This document shows, piece after piece, positions 9,558 through 18,692 of a stretch of DNA of 64,000 nucleotides; positions within the stretch are counted from its first letter, which is position 1, and every line of letters starts with the position of its first letter. The notes under the pieces are model-generated. The model worked only from the letters and a program-made list of their open reading frames with translations. It did no database searches and was not told the origin of the DNA. The DNA is from JBLIRR01 sp049472395. Its GTDB lineage: Bacteria; SZUA-182; DTGQ01; JBLIRR01. Position numbers and translations under genes: made by a program. The DNA lies in the NCBI GenBank assembly GCA_049472395.1, contig JBLIRR010000004.1:205731-269730 (forward strand). Direction: 5' to 3'.

Positions 9558-11939
9558 ATGAGAATTGCTGTAATGAGAGGGTTATTCCTCAAGAGAAAGT
9601 TCCTCACAATAACGAGTGTTGTATGTGTATGTTCTATTACTTTCTTTATCATTCTTTCCCTTGCACTCTCGGTTCAGCCTCTCCCCGACTCCCTTCGCAC
9701 GCTCACGAAAGGGCCCCTCCATGCGAATATATTGGATCGAAATGGCAACGTAGTATCCTCTACCAAACAAAATGCATTAAACAACAATCCCCTTCCCATA
9801 TGGAAAATGCCTGAATTATTGATAGAGGCTTTTCTATATGCCGAGGATAAAAGATTTCTTCATCATCGCGGCATTGACTGGCTTGCGCGGGTAAATGCCA
9901 TTATTGACAACCTTAAGGCAGGGAAAATTACCAGAGGAGCAAGCACTATAACAGAGCAATGTATCCGTATCATTCATCCAAGGCCCAGAACCTTTTATAC
10001 GCGCTGGATAGAGACTATAGAGGCGTATCTGCTTGAAAGCAAATTTTCCAAGGACGAAATAGTGGAATTCTATCTTAATCAAGTACCTTTTTCACACCAA
10101 TGTCGGGGAGTGTCTCAGGCTGCTGATTTGTATTTTGGAAGGTCTCTTGATACCTTAAATGAAGAGGAACTGCTCTCTTTAGCCGTGCTGGTTCGTGCGC
10201 CCTCTTTCTTTAGTAATCCCAAGAATAAAAAAGAGTTACATAAAAGAATTGCCCTGCTCGCCGCACGCATGAATAGAGCGCACCTTATAAGCGCGCATAC
10301 CTTGAATGATACTGCTCTTTTCGCCACTACTGCTGATTCTCCCATATATGGAGCGCCCCATTTCATTCAATTTCTAAAAAATAATTATGAAAACATGCTT
10401 ACCTCGGAGCCCCGTATTCTCACTACGATCAATTCTCATTTTCAACACAGATACCATCATCTTCTCAAAGAAACCTTAAAAAGATTGCAGGGTAAAAACG
10501 TGCATAACGCTGCTCTTCTGGTTTTGGATCATCAGACAGATGAGATCCTCGCCTGGGTGAATGGGAATGATTTTTTCTCTTCAAAGGAGGGCAGTCAGAT
10601 CGATGCTGTGCTGGCGTTGAGACAACCAGGATCTGTTTTAAAGCCTTTTCTTTATGCCCACGCGTTGGAAGAGGGATTTACCCCCTCTACTATTGTGCCT
10701 GATATACCTGTTGCTCAACCCGTGGGCCATGGGCTTCATCATTTTAAAAATTACAGTAATATCAATTACGGACCTGTGCGCCTGCGCTGTGCGCTGGGTA
10801 ATTCGTTGAACATTCCGGCGGTGAGAGTTCTTGAACATATCGGGATGAGTCGTTTTTTTACGACACTTAAGGACTTAGGAATAGAGAGCTTAAGTAAAAA
10901 CAGCGCTCATTATGGCATTGGCTTAGCCTTAGGTAACGGGGAAGTCTCCTTATTTGAGCTTGTCCGGGCTTATGGTGTGTTAGCACGAGGGGGGATATAT
11001 CGTGAGCCAAGATTTTTCCTCCATAGCTATGAGCACGGAAAGGAGCAAAGGATTTTTTCGGAAGAGGTATGTTCGTTAATTGCTCATATTCTTTCTGATC
11101 CCTATGCCCGGATTTTAGAATTCGGAGGGTCAGGGCTCCTTGATTTTCCTGTCCAAACAGCAGTGAAAACAGGAACTTCCAATGATTACCGTGATTCCTG
11201 GGCCATAGGGTTTAATTATCACTATACCGTGGGGGTATGGATGGGTAATTTAGATTATGAGCCTACCATGGAAATTACCGGCTCACGCGGTCCTGCCTTA
11301 ATCCTGCGGGCAGTATTTAATGAACTTAATAAATACCAGGATACTCAGCCGCTTTTTTTTAGCAGGACTTTAAAATCGAGGCAAATATGCGCTCTTTCAG
11401 GGGCCCTTGTCTCTTCCTCATGCCCCTATATAATCACGGAATGGTATAGGAAGGATCATATGCCAGCCGAGGCCTGCAACTGGCATCAAAAAAAGGATGG
11501 GATACTCTACACCACACTGCCCTATCTTTATCATGAGTGGATGCGAACTCACGAAGATGCTTTGGAGTTGTTGGTAACTATCTCACCCGATGAGCATTTA
11601 CTGCTGAACGGAAATGATTCCGAAGCCGATGACCAAGAGCATAAAGAGAGGAGGGGAGAGCTCGTCCGCATGATTCAACCGGTGCCACACTTACATCTTG
11701 CCACTGATCCCCGGATACCCGATGAGCTTGAAAAATTCCCCTTTATTATAGAAACTGCTCACCCCATTGAGAAAATCAAGTGGTATTTAAATGATATCCT
11801 CCTTTGCACAACCGGTCCTGATATCAATCACTACCTGTGGAATCCTCAGAGGGGAGAGTATCACCTTCACGCACAAGTGAAGCTCAAGGATATTGGCAAG
11901 GAATGTGAAATATCGAAGGTGGCGTTCCGGGTTAAATAA
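9558..11939 (+). CDS. pbpC: Penicillin-binding protein 1C (glycosyltransferase/transpeptidase)
   Basis: The 793-residue bifunctional class A PBP has an N-terminal membrane anchor (about residues 15-38). The GT51 glycosyltransferase domain has its catalytic EDKRFLHHRGID motif (Glu96). The transpeptidase domain shows all three signatures: SVLK (Ser359, Lys362), SLN (Ser416) and KTGTS (Lys537). The C-terminal region after about residue 690 matches the beta-sandwich tail (BiPBP_C) of PBP1C. The protein polymerises and may crosslink peptidoglycan on the periplasmic side. Its position after an alpha-2-macroglobulin gene is the usual PBP1C arrangement. The 238-bp gap with a palindrome suggests that pbpC expression may be uncoupled from the first gene. 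Downstream, a convergent glycosyltransferase follows after about 85 bp. Confidence 0.92.
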   Translation: MRIAVMRGLFLKRKFLTITSVVCVCSITFFIILSLALSVQPLPDSLRTLTKGPLHANILDRNGNVVSSTKQNALNNNPLPIWKMPELLIEAFLYAEDKRFLHHRGIDWLARVNAIIDNLKAGKITRGASTITEQCIRIIHPRPRTFYTRWIETIEAYLLESKFSKDEIVEFYLNQVPFSHQCRGVSQAADLYFGRSLDTLNEEELLSLAVLVRAPSFFSNPKNKKELHKRIALLAARMNRAHLISAHTLNDTALFATTADSPIYGAPHFIQFLKNNYENMLTSEPRILTTINSHFQHRYHHLLKETLKRLQGKNVHNAALLVLDHQTDEILAWVNGNDFFSSKEGSQIDAVLALRQPGSVLKPFLYAHALEEGFTPSTIVPDIPVAQPVGHGLHHFKNYSNINYGPVRLRCALGNSLNIPAVRVLEHIGMSRFFTTLKDLGIESLSKNSAHYGIGLALGNGEVSLFELVRAYGVLARGGIYREPRFFLHSYEHGKEQRIFSEEVCSLIAHILSDPYARILEFGGSGLLDFPVQTAVKTGTSNDYRDSWAIGFNYHYTVGVWMGNLDYEPTMEITGSRGPALILRAVFNELNKYQDTQPLFFSRTLKSRQICALSGALVSSSCPYIITEWYRKDHMPAEACNWHQKKDGILYTTLPYLYHEWMRTHEDALELLVTISPDEHLLLNGNDSEADDQEHKERRGELVRMIQPVPHLHLATDPRIPDELEKFPFIIETAHPIEKIKWYLNDILLCTTGPDINHYLWNPQRGEYHLHAQVKLKDIGKECEISKVAFRVK

Positions 11940-12023
11940 CGTACTGTTTTACCAGGGTGTTATGTAAGGTATATCACTTAGGGTACATACTGTCACAGCC
12001 CTGGTTATGATCAGCCAGAACGA

Positions 12024-13787
12024 TCATTCAAGAGCCAGTTCATCTTTTATTTTCTGCATTTTAATTGAGTAAGGCATTCCCTTAACTGCACGTGCATATT
12101 CCTTTTTTGCCTTGTGTAGTTCTCCCTTCGTATAATATACATTCCCCAAATTCATATGGATCAGGGCCGAATTGGGATCGTGGGAGAGACCTCGCTGCCA
12201 TTGTTTCATAGCCTCCTGTTCCCGTCCCAATGAATAAAATGCCCCTCCGAGATTGTTATAGGCTTTAATAAACGTAGGATCATGAGCAATAGCCATTTCA
12301 TAATAACGAAGAGCTTTTTGAAGATTACCGGTAAGATGAAACAAGATTCCCACATTAGTATAACTTGAGGCATAGTCTCTCTTTGGATTTATGCCACGCC
12401 ATGGAAAGATGACAAAAATAAAAAAAATAGCTCCTATGAGGGCAAAGAGGGCTAAGTGAGCATTATTTTTTGATTTGATTGTATCTATGAGTGCGAATAT
12501 GGCATAAGACATAAAAATTACAAGAATCGGTATAACGGGTAATCTATATCGTGCAGTGATAAAAAATAAAACAGTTCCGAGCATATGGGAGAGCAAAAAA
12601 AGAAGCACAATATCCACCTTTCTCTTCCCCTTTATGAAATAAATCGCTATTCCCAATAAGCCGAGCGGGCCTATGAGAAAGAATGATAGAAGTGGCAGTG
12701 ACAATATGAGTGAATATTGCTTGGCAAAGTAATAATTTTCCGCATTCGGTATTTCATAGCGATTCCAAAAATAGGCACACTTTTTTCCTAAAAGCTTAAA
12801 GTAAGCCCAGGGATTGTTTTTGATGAAGCGCCAAGAGCGCGTGAACCAGAATTTAGATATTTCAGAAGGGAGCAGCGTTCTTTTTTCTATATAACTGGCG
12901 ATTTTGCCACCATTAAAATCTTCTGCCAAATCAAGACCGGGAGGGTCCATATACATCCCAGTTGCCCATGGGTTATTCCCCTCATAAAAGGTAATCCCCG
13001 CATTGGCAGCTATCAATACATAATCTTTTCCTTTGAGGGCATTGCGAAGCGTCACAGGGGAGATCACAAGAAATGTTCCTGCAAGCAGCATGAGCGAGGG
13101 AAGTATAAACCTGTCCCTAATAAAATGGCTGTTTTTCTTATTATCCTCTGTGAGAACCTTGCCCATCAAATAGATCAAAGCAATGGGAATAAAAATCAAT
13201 ATACTCCCCCGCGCGATAGCACTAAGACCAAGAAAGACTCCCGCGAGGGCCCACATCTTTTTTGTAGTGCTCTTTATCGCTTTCATCAGGAATAGGAGCA
13301 CTAATAGATTGAGCGTTGTTGCCAGAGTGGCTATCAAGAGCATCCCGCAATAAAAGATAGAGGGTCCATAAACCGCCATAATAAAGGCTGATACAATCCC
13401 TATCCATCTGTTTTCAAATACTTCCAAGGATAAAAGATATACAAGAAAGCAACAAAAGGTTCCTAAAAGAGACTGCACAATCAGGGGGGCTATAGGTAAG
13501 CTGCCAAAGCAAGAAAAAATGAGCGCTAAAAAATAGGGGTACAGGGGGGATTGATGAAATACATCTATGAATTCTTTGCCTTGTAGGAGTGTCTTTGCCC
13601 AATGAGTATATTGACTTGAATCAGATAAGAAATTAAAAGGGATCATAGTTGCTTTCCTGGCAAAAAGAAAACGAAGCACGAATCCAATCAATAATATTAT
13701 TGTTAAGAGTATCCACTGCCATGGCACTATGTGCTCTGTGTTATTATTCTTATATACTGCAATTATTTTTTTATTTCTTTTACTCAT
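12024..13787 (-). CDS. GT-C membrane glycosyltransferase with C-terminal TPR repeats
   Basis: The 587-residue protein begins with a short cytoplasmic segment followed by roughly ten hydrophobic helices. The first periplasmic loop (FLSDSSQYTHWAKTLLQGKEF) carries the acidic/aromatic pattern typical of PMT/ArnT-type GT-C enzymes, which use polyprenyl-phosphate sugars. The C-terminal 100 residues hold at least two clear TPRs (ALRYYEMAIAHDPTFIKAYN; then EQEAMKQWQRGLSHDPNSAL). It probably glycosylates a protein or lipid at the periplasmic face; acceptor and sugar cannot be inferred. It is transcribed divergently from selD with a 180-bp gap. The start is the first ATG; no strong ribosome binding site was seen. 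Confidence 0.7.
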   Translation of the reverse strand: MSKRNKKIIAVYKNNNTEHIVPWQWILLTIILLIGFVLRFLFARKATMIPFNFLSDSSQYTHWAKTLLQGKEFIDVFHQSPLYPYFLALIFSCFGSLPIAPLIVQSLLGTFCCFLVYLLSLEVFENRWIGIVSAFIMAVYGPSIFYCGMLLIATLATTLNLLVLLFLMKAIKSTTKKMWALAGVFLGLSAIARGSILIFIPIALIYLMGKVLTEDNKKNSHFIRDRFILPSLMLLAGTFLVISPVTLRNALKGKDYVLIAANAGITFYEGNNPWATGMYMDPPGLDLAEDFNGGKIASYIEKRTLLPSEISKFWFTRSWRFIKNNPWAYFKLLGKKCAYFWNRYEIPNAENYYFAKQYSLILSLPLLSFFLIGPLGLLGIAIYFIKGKRKVDIVLLFLLSHMLGTVLFFITARYRLPVIPILVIFMSYAIFALIDTIKSKNNAHLALFALIGAIFFIFVIFPWRGINPKRDYASSYTNVGILFHLTGNLQKALRYYEMAIAHDPTFIKAYNNLGGAFYSLGREQEAMKQWQRGLSHDPNSALIHMNLGNVYYTKGELHKAKKEYARAVKGMPYSIKMQKIKDELALE

Positions 13788-13970
13788 ACATGATGTCCCT
13801 ATATAAAATCAGAACTCATTCTGTAAGATAGTGTGTGTATAGTATATTCTAAAACTATTTGCAAACTCAAAGTCTTTTACAGAATGGTATTATCACGTAA
13901 AATCACTCTGTACCTTTGTATTGTTTGATTTGAGCATGGGATTTTGGTAGTATTTAGAGGGGGTAACATT

Positions 13971-15026
13971 ATGGAAAAAGAAATAAAACTGTCTCAGACT
14001 GTGCGGGGTGCAGGGTGAGCTTCCAAAATAGGTCCGGGGGATCTTGAAAAAATATTAAAAAAGCTGCCTTTTAAGACTGACGACCGGTTGCTTGTGGGAT
14101 ACGAGTATGCGGATGACGCAGGCGTTTACAAGCTCAGTGATGATATCGCTCTTGTGCAAACTCTGGATTTTTTCACACCAATTGTCGATGATCCGAGAGA
14201 TTTTGGCAGGATCGCTGCGGCAAATGCTCTTTCAGATGTGTACGCTATGGGAGCAATCCCTATAACGGCAATGAATATAGTCGCATTCCCCCGAGCGACA
14301 ATTCCTGTAAGCGTGCTCGAAGAAATACTCACAGGGGGACTTGAGAAGGTGCACGAAGCAGGAGCATTACTACTGGGCGGGCATACCATCGATGATATTG
14401 AATTGAAATTCGGACTCAGTGTGACCGGCACAGTGCATCCTGATAGGGTAATGAAGAACAGCGGTGCGAAAGTCGGCGATTGTCTTGTCCTGACCAAGCC
14501 AATTGGTACGGGTATAATAAACACTGCTGCAAAAGCAGAGATGGCGGATACGTCTCATATCAATATTGCCACGCGAAATATGATCAGGTTAAACAAGGTT
14601 GCAGCAGAACTCGCACTCGCGCACAGGCCCCATGCGATTACGGATATTACTGGCTTCGGCCTTGCAGGCCATCTCAGTGAGCTTCTCATAGCAAGCGATG
14701 TGGGAGCAGAACTTGATGTCGGTTCTGTTCCGCTTATGGAGGGGACGCGTGAGTATGCTTCCATGGGCCTCGTCCCTGGAGGTACTTACAGGAATAAAGA
14801 GTATGTGAGCTGCCGCTTTGTTGATGCCGACAAGGTCGATCCTGTGGACATGGATATCCTGAACGACCCACAGACTTCCGGGGGGCTTCTTGTTTCGCTC
14901 GCACCGGAAGATGCTGAAGAGCTTGTCTCAGATCTTCATCATGCCGGCGAAACCGGTGTCGTTATCGCCCGGATAATTGCAGAACCAAGACGGAGAATAG
15001 TACTGCCTCATATATATTCAAGATGA
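13971..15026 (+). CDS. selD: Selenophosphate synthase, itself a selenoprotein (in-frame TGA)
   Basis: SelD makes monoselenophosphate, the selenium donor for selenocysteine. The reading frame starts at ATG 13971 after an AGAGGGGG ribosome binding site and meets a TGA at 14016-14018 in the context GAG-U-ASKIGPGDL. This is where SelD enzymes carry catalytic Cys or Sec (E. coli Cys17). The lysine two residues on from Sec is the conserved active-site Lys. Reading through, the protein is 351 residues, the normal family length, with later motifs DFFTPIVDDPRDFGRIAAAN, GGHTIDD, DITGFGLAGH and NDPQTSGGLL. A gene caller that stops at TGA would begin it about 39 codons too late at a TTG. A hairpin after the TGA fits a bacterial SECIS element. 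The ribosomal and tRNA-Sec machinery is not in the window. Confidence 0.95.
14016..14044 (+). promoter_or_regulatory. Sec codon and bacterial SECIS-like hairpin in selD
   Basis: The TGA at 14016-14018 is followed by AGGTCC (14030-14035), a GGG loop and GGATCT (14039-14044), a six-pair stem with one G-U pair. The loop lies about 20 nt after the TGA. Position and G-rich loop match the two hairpins in the DsrE-like selenoprotein genes. Confidence 0.75.
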
Positions 15027-15045
15027 ATGAAAAATTTTTTTATCT

Positions 15046-15735
15046 TTAATAGACCTTCAAGTTTGCCGTTGCCTTGACTGGTGATGTTTCGCCTTCAGCA
15101 TCATAGGCCAAAAGGGAAAATGAGTTAATTGTGGGCCGTGGTATCCAGCGAGGTCTTCTTGTAGCCTGCTGTACGGGAAGGGTCAGTTCCGTTGTATTAG
15201 GAGGTAATTCTATATGGCCACAGGGATTTGTCCAGTTATATCCACAAAAATAATTTATGATAAAGCCCTCTTCAGTATAAGAATTATCTTTCCATGTGAG
15301 ATGTATCTCAATGGGACCTTTATAAATATAGTCATATCTTAGATAATATGCTTTAAAATCGGAAGGTGCGGGCAGAGAAGAATTCCACTCAATGGGGAAA
15401 AAACCGCTTTGTTTTATGGCTTGCCATAGAGGCTCATCATAAGGAGGCGGTTCATAAAAGCTCACGTTTAGATAAGGATACACATAAGCTCCTTTGATCA
15501 AGTTATCATAATAGGATGTATAAATATCAGTATAAAAGCTTATATTGGGAAATGGAAAATAGGTCGATAATGTTTCGGACTGCCCTGCCATAGGTGCAAA
15601 TGTGATGTTAGTATAGGATGAAGAAACATCCGGGGCATACCAGAACGGATCAACGGCTGCATGAGACAAGGTCATCATAACGAGAAGAAGAATGGTATTT
15701 ATTAATAGATACATATAAAATCTTTTCATACACAT
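15046..15735 (-). CDS. Exported protein of unknown function, possible Fn3-like domain
   Basis: The 229-residue protein has a clear signal peptide (hydrophobic 5-22, cleavage near HAA) after a GAGGGGGA ribosome binding site. The mature part is rich in Tyr, Pro and Ser. The second half (IEIHLTWKDNSYTEEGFII, then TELTLPVQQA and INSFSLLAYDAEGETSPV) has the spacing of a fibronectin type III-like beta-sandwich, with the Trp and the late YDAEGETSP strand. There are two cysteines close together (FCGYNWTNPCG). I recognise no family. It is convergent with selD, separated by 19 bp. Confidence 0.5.
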   Translation of the reverse strand: MCMKRFYMYLLINTILLLVMMTLSHAAVDPFWYAPDVSSSYTNITFAPMAGQSETLSTYFPFPNISFYTDIYTSYYDNLIKGAYVYPYLNVSFYEPPPYDEPLWQAIKQSGFFPIEWNSSLPAPSDFKAYYLRYDYIYKGPIEIHLTWKDNSYTEEGFIINYFCGYNWTNPCGHIELPPNTTELTLPVQQATRRPRWIPRPTINSFSLLAYDAEGETSPVKATANLKVY

Positions 15736-15876
15736 AATCTGTCCCCCTCTTTTTAGTAATGATTGTTAAGGGAAATTTTTATTTCTACCCTAGAGACGTG
15801 TGAATCGTGATAATAGTTATCTATTTAAGAAATTAATATTTCGGTAAACCACCGGCTATGATCTTTCGGGAGTGGT

Positions 15877-15896
15877 AGTCAACTATAGAGTTGACT
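15877..15896. promoter_or_regulatory. Inverted repeat upstream of DUF2294 gene, possible operator
   Basis: AGTCAAC and GTTGACT form a 7-bp perfect inverted repeat with a 6-bp spacer, about 90 bp upstream of the DUF2294 start. Two further short inverted repeats, ACCAC...GTGGT just before it and CTGTC-AA-GACAG just after, lie in the same 70 bp, so the region could also fold as RNA. I do not recognise a known riboswitch. Confidence 0.35.
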
Positions 15897-15982
15897 TAGC
15901 TGTCAAGACAGGTAAAATAATAGAGTGTATGTAGCGGGAGAGTTATCATAAAAAGTAAAAAAAAAAAGACATAGAAAATGCG

Positions 15983-16350
15983 ATGACAAAAGGTCAAATA
16001 GAAGCGCTTATTGGCGAAACAATAGTAAGGTTTGAAAAAGAATTTATGGGAAGAGGGCCGCGCACCACTAAAACCTATATTATACGGGATATGGTTTTTG
16101 TCAGACTTACAGGAGTACTTACTCCCGCTGAAGAACAATTAGCTAAGACAGCAGAAGGGGCTCAATTAATAAAAAAACGCGTATGCAATTGTTAGAAGGA
16201 GCACGGGTTCTGTTGGAAAATATGATTTCAGATATTACTTCTTGTCAGGTTGCAAGTATGCATACGGATATAAGCACAAAGACTGGGGAAAGAATTATTG
16301 TGTTCACTCTGGATCAGGATTTGGAAATTAAGTTTACAGCACACGCTTAG
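15983..16350 (+). pseudogene. DUF2294/MpsC-like gene with -1 frameshift in A7 run
   Basis: The first frame gives 70 residues (MTKGQIEALIGETIVRFEKE to the poly-A) and ends at a TAG. Homology to DUF2294 proteins resumes in the -1 frame from 16177 with MQLLEGARVLLENMISD, CQVASMHTDISTKTGERI and IVFTLDQDLE, ending at 16350. The shift lies in ATAAAAAAACGC at 16169-16180, where a tandem AAA-AAA slippage would join both halves into about 122 residues, the family length. DUF2294 has been linked with a sodium-translocating membrane-potential system (MpsC). The gene may be a sequencing or real frameshift, or be expressed by programmed slippage. An intact paralogue lies at 18693-19064, on the other side of pckG. 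Confidence 0.75.
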
Positions 16351-16356
16351 TTTACC

Positions 16357-16428
16357 GCAATTCTAATTTTGACTGTTAAATTTCTCAACCCCACTTACCA
16401 CATGTGATGTGCACAAAATTAGAATTCC
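16357..16428. repeat. MITE-like palindromic repeat, copy 1
   Basis: The ends GCAATTCTAATTTTG (16357-16371) and CAAAATTAGAATTC (16414-16427) are near-perfect inverted repeats bounding 72 bp. A second copy with the same ends and related interior (GACTrTTAAATTyCTC, then CACATGTkATGT) lies at 51645-51705. It contains no coding capacity and sits between the DUF2294 gene and the pckG promoter. Confidence 0.7.
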
Positions 16429-16445
16429 GCTCGTTTAAAAAAAGA

Positions 16446-16474
16446 TTGACTATAATTCTTCGCTCTCATATAAT
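16446..16474 (+). promoter_or_regulatory. Sigma-70 promoter of pckG
   Basis: TTGACT at 16446-16451 and a perfect TATAAT at 16469-16474 are separated by 17 bp. Transcription would begin near 16481, leaving an untranslated leader of about 160 nt before pckG. Confidence 0.7.
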
Positions 16475-16542
16475 TATAAGATAAAATAATAATTTGGAAG
16501 ACTGAGACAAGGATCCTGAGTTTTCGGGATTGTTGTAGAGTA

Positions 16543-16604
16543 AGCCAACATCAAAATCTTTCAGTTCATCTAAGGATGGACGGAAGATGATGTTGGCTTT
16601 TTTT
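16543..16604 (+). terminator. Terminator hairpin in pckG leader (candidate attenuator)
   Basis: AGCCAACATCA (16543-16553) pairs with TGATGTTGGCT (16588-16598) and is followed directly by a run of seven T. An inner stem (TTCATC with GATGGA) extends the hairpin. It lies between the pckG promoter and its ribosome binding site, so it must be bypassed for expression. An upstream stem (ATCCTG with CGGGAT near 16512-16530, flanked by ACAA and TTGT) could be part of a switch. The ligand or mechanism is unknown. Confidence 0.7.
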
Positions 16605-16642
16605 GTTTTAACAGAGTTTTTTTGAAAAAAGGAGGAAGCAGG

Positions 16643-18526
16643 ATGTTTAAAAGGTATTTAGAAGTATTGGAATCCAAATTGAGTGAACATAATTATCAGA
16701 AACTAATTGCGATAGCTAATTTTAAAGTTGTCGAGTTTATTGCAGAGTCTTGCGAACTCTGTAACCCGGAGGAAATATTCATCTGCAGCGATTCTTCAGA
16801 AGATATCGCATATGTGCGCCAACAGGCAGTCGCAAGCGGTGAGGAAAAGCCGTTGTCGATTTCCGGACATACGTATCACTTCGATGGGATGCAGGATCAG
16901 GGCCGTGACCGTGAGGTTACCAAGTATCTCGTACCTAAAGAGGATTCACTTAACAAAACCCTTAAGCAGATTGAGCGAGAAGAAGGCTTGGAAGAAGTAA
17001 AAGGATTCCTTAAAGGCGCTATGCAGGGAAGGACAATGATTGTTCGTTTTCTTTCATTGGGGCCCACTCACTCTGTATTCAGCATTCCCTGTGTGCAGTG
17101 CACTGATTCCTGGTATGTAGCTCACAGTGAAGACCTTCTCTACCGGCCAGCTTATGATATGTTTAAGCAAAACACAGAACAGTCTGAGCTTTTTTGTATC
17201 CTTCATTCGGCAGGAAAGATGAATGAGGCTATGGTAAGCGTAGAGGTGGAGAAGAAACGTATCTATATTGATTATACCAAAGACACCATTTATAGCGTGA
17301 ATACTCAGTATGCCGGCAATACCGTCGGTTTAAAGAAGCTCGCCCTTCGCCTTACCATTCTTAAGGCGGATAAAGAGGGATGGCTTGCTGAACATATGTT
17401 ATTAATGGGGGTACATGGTCCGAATGGGAGAAAAACATATTTAGCAGGCGCCTTTCCTAGCGCTTGTGGCAAAACTTCCACTGCCATGCTTCCCGGGGAA
17501 AGCATTCTGGGGGATGATATTGCCTATTTTCGTAATATTGACGGGTGCGCCCACGCAGTGAATGCTGAATCAGGAATTTTCGGTATAATTCAAAATGTGA
17601 ACGCTACTGATGATCCTGCTATTTATAAAGTCCTTACTATGCCTGGTGAGGTAATCTTTTCCAATATTTTAGTAAAGGAGGGCAGACCGTATTGGTTGGG
17701 GATGGGGTGCGATCTGCCTAAAAAAGGAGTAAATTTTTCCGGTTCCTGGTATGAAGGAAAGCGTGATAGTGGGGGTAATAATATTCTTCCTGCCCATAAA
17801 AATGCACGTTACGCTGTTGCATTGCGCAGGCTGGAGAATGTTGATTCTGAGTTGAACAATCCAAAGGGGGTCGCGTTAAGCGGCATAATGTATGGCGGCC
17901 GCGACGCCAAAAGCTATGTACCAGTTCAACAGAGTTTTGATTGGGAGCACGGTATTATTGCCTATGGTGCCGCACTGGAAACAGAAACAACCTTTGCCAT
18001 TATTGGTAAGGAGGGCATCCCGGAGATAAATCTCATGAGCATTCAGGATTTTATCTCTATTCCGCTCGGCAAGTATATTCGCAATAATCTTGAGTTCGGT
18101 AAAAAACTTAAAAAAGCACCTCTTGTTTTTGGCGTGAATTATTTCCTTAGGGATAAGGAAGGCAGATTCTTAAATGGTGTTCGGGATAAACACATTTGGG
18201 TAAAGTGGATGGAGCTGCGCGTGCATAATGAGGTTGAGGCAATAAAAAGTCCTACGGGCTGGATTCCCAAATACGAAGACCTGCGAATTCTTTTCAAGCA
18301 GGTGTTGGATAAGGATTACTCAAAGGAAGAGTATATCAAGCAATTCACCATTCGTGTTCCGGAGAATTTAGCGAAACTTGAACGGGTAGAAACATTTCAT
18401 CGGGAGAACCTTGCTGATGCACCACAGGTGCTTTTTGAGGTGCTTGGCCATCAGCGAGCTCGCTTACTTCATGCACAAAAACACTTTGGTGACTATGTTT
18501 CTCCTGAACGCTTGGAACAAGAATAA
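16643..18526 (+). CDS. pckG: Phosphoenolpyruvate carboxykinase (GTP)
   Basis: The enzyme converts oxaloacetate and GTP to phosphoenolpyruvate, GDP and CO2 in the cytoplasm, at the gate of gluconeogenesis. The 627-residue protein (start at ATG 16643, with AAAGGAGG upstream; a TTG 21 bp earlier is less likely) shows the family signatures: YAGNTVGLKK near the substrate-binding Lys, HGPNGRKTY, the P-loop FPSACGKTST with the reactive Cys, and GDDIAYF for metal. The usual FGGRRP segment is YGGRDAKSYVP here, a mild divergence. Genes of the DUF2294/MpsC type flank it on both sides. Its leader carries a strong promoter and a terminator hairpin, so conditional termination is likely. Confidence 0.93.
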   Translation: MFKRYLEVLESKLSEHNYQKLIAIANFKVVEFIAESCELCNPEEIFICSDSSEDIAYVRQQAVASGEEKPLSISGHTYHFDGMQDQGRDREVTKYLVPKEDSLNKTLKQIEREEGLEEVKGFLKGAMQGRTMIVRFLSLGPTHSVFSIPCVQCTDSWYVAHSEDLLYRPAYDMFKQNTEQSELFCILHSAGKMNEAMVSVEVEKKRIYIDYTKDTIYSVNTQYAGNTVGLKKLALRLTILKADKEGWLAEHMLLMGVHGPNGRKTYLAGAFPSACGKTSTAMLPGESILGDDIAYFRNIDGCAHAVNAESGIFGIIQNVNATDDPAIYKVLTMPGEVIFSNILVKEGRPYWLGMGCDLPKKGVNFSGSWYEGKRDSGGNNILPAHKNARYAVALRRLENVDSELNNPKGVALSGIMYGGRDAKSYVPVQQSFDWEHGIIAYGAALETETTFAIIGKEGIPEINLMSIQDFISIPLGKYIRNNLEFGKKLKKAPLVFGVNYFLRDKEGRFLNGVRDKHIWVKWMELRVHNEVEAIKSPTGWIPKYEDLRILFKQVLDKDYSKEEYIKQFTIRVPENLAKLERVETFHRENLADAPQVLFEVLGHQRARLLHAQKHFGDYVSPERLEQE

Positions 18527-18692
18527 TCAAATAAGGACCCTTATGCAGGAGCGTTACGAAGATTAAAAAGGCACATTCCAATAAATGTAGCCCAAGAATA
18601 CCTTGAGCGAATACCGGCCAAGGATATTATTACGTATTGAAAGAGTCACGCGAGGATTCAAGGTGATAGGTAAACAAAGGGAGTAACAAAAT

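Noticed and set aside
14088..15026. selD starting at TTG 14088
   Set aside because: The frame upstream through TGA encodes the conserved N-terminal SelD segment and starts at an ATG with a ribosome binding site; the TTG start would lose the catalytic motif.
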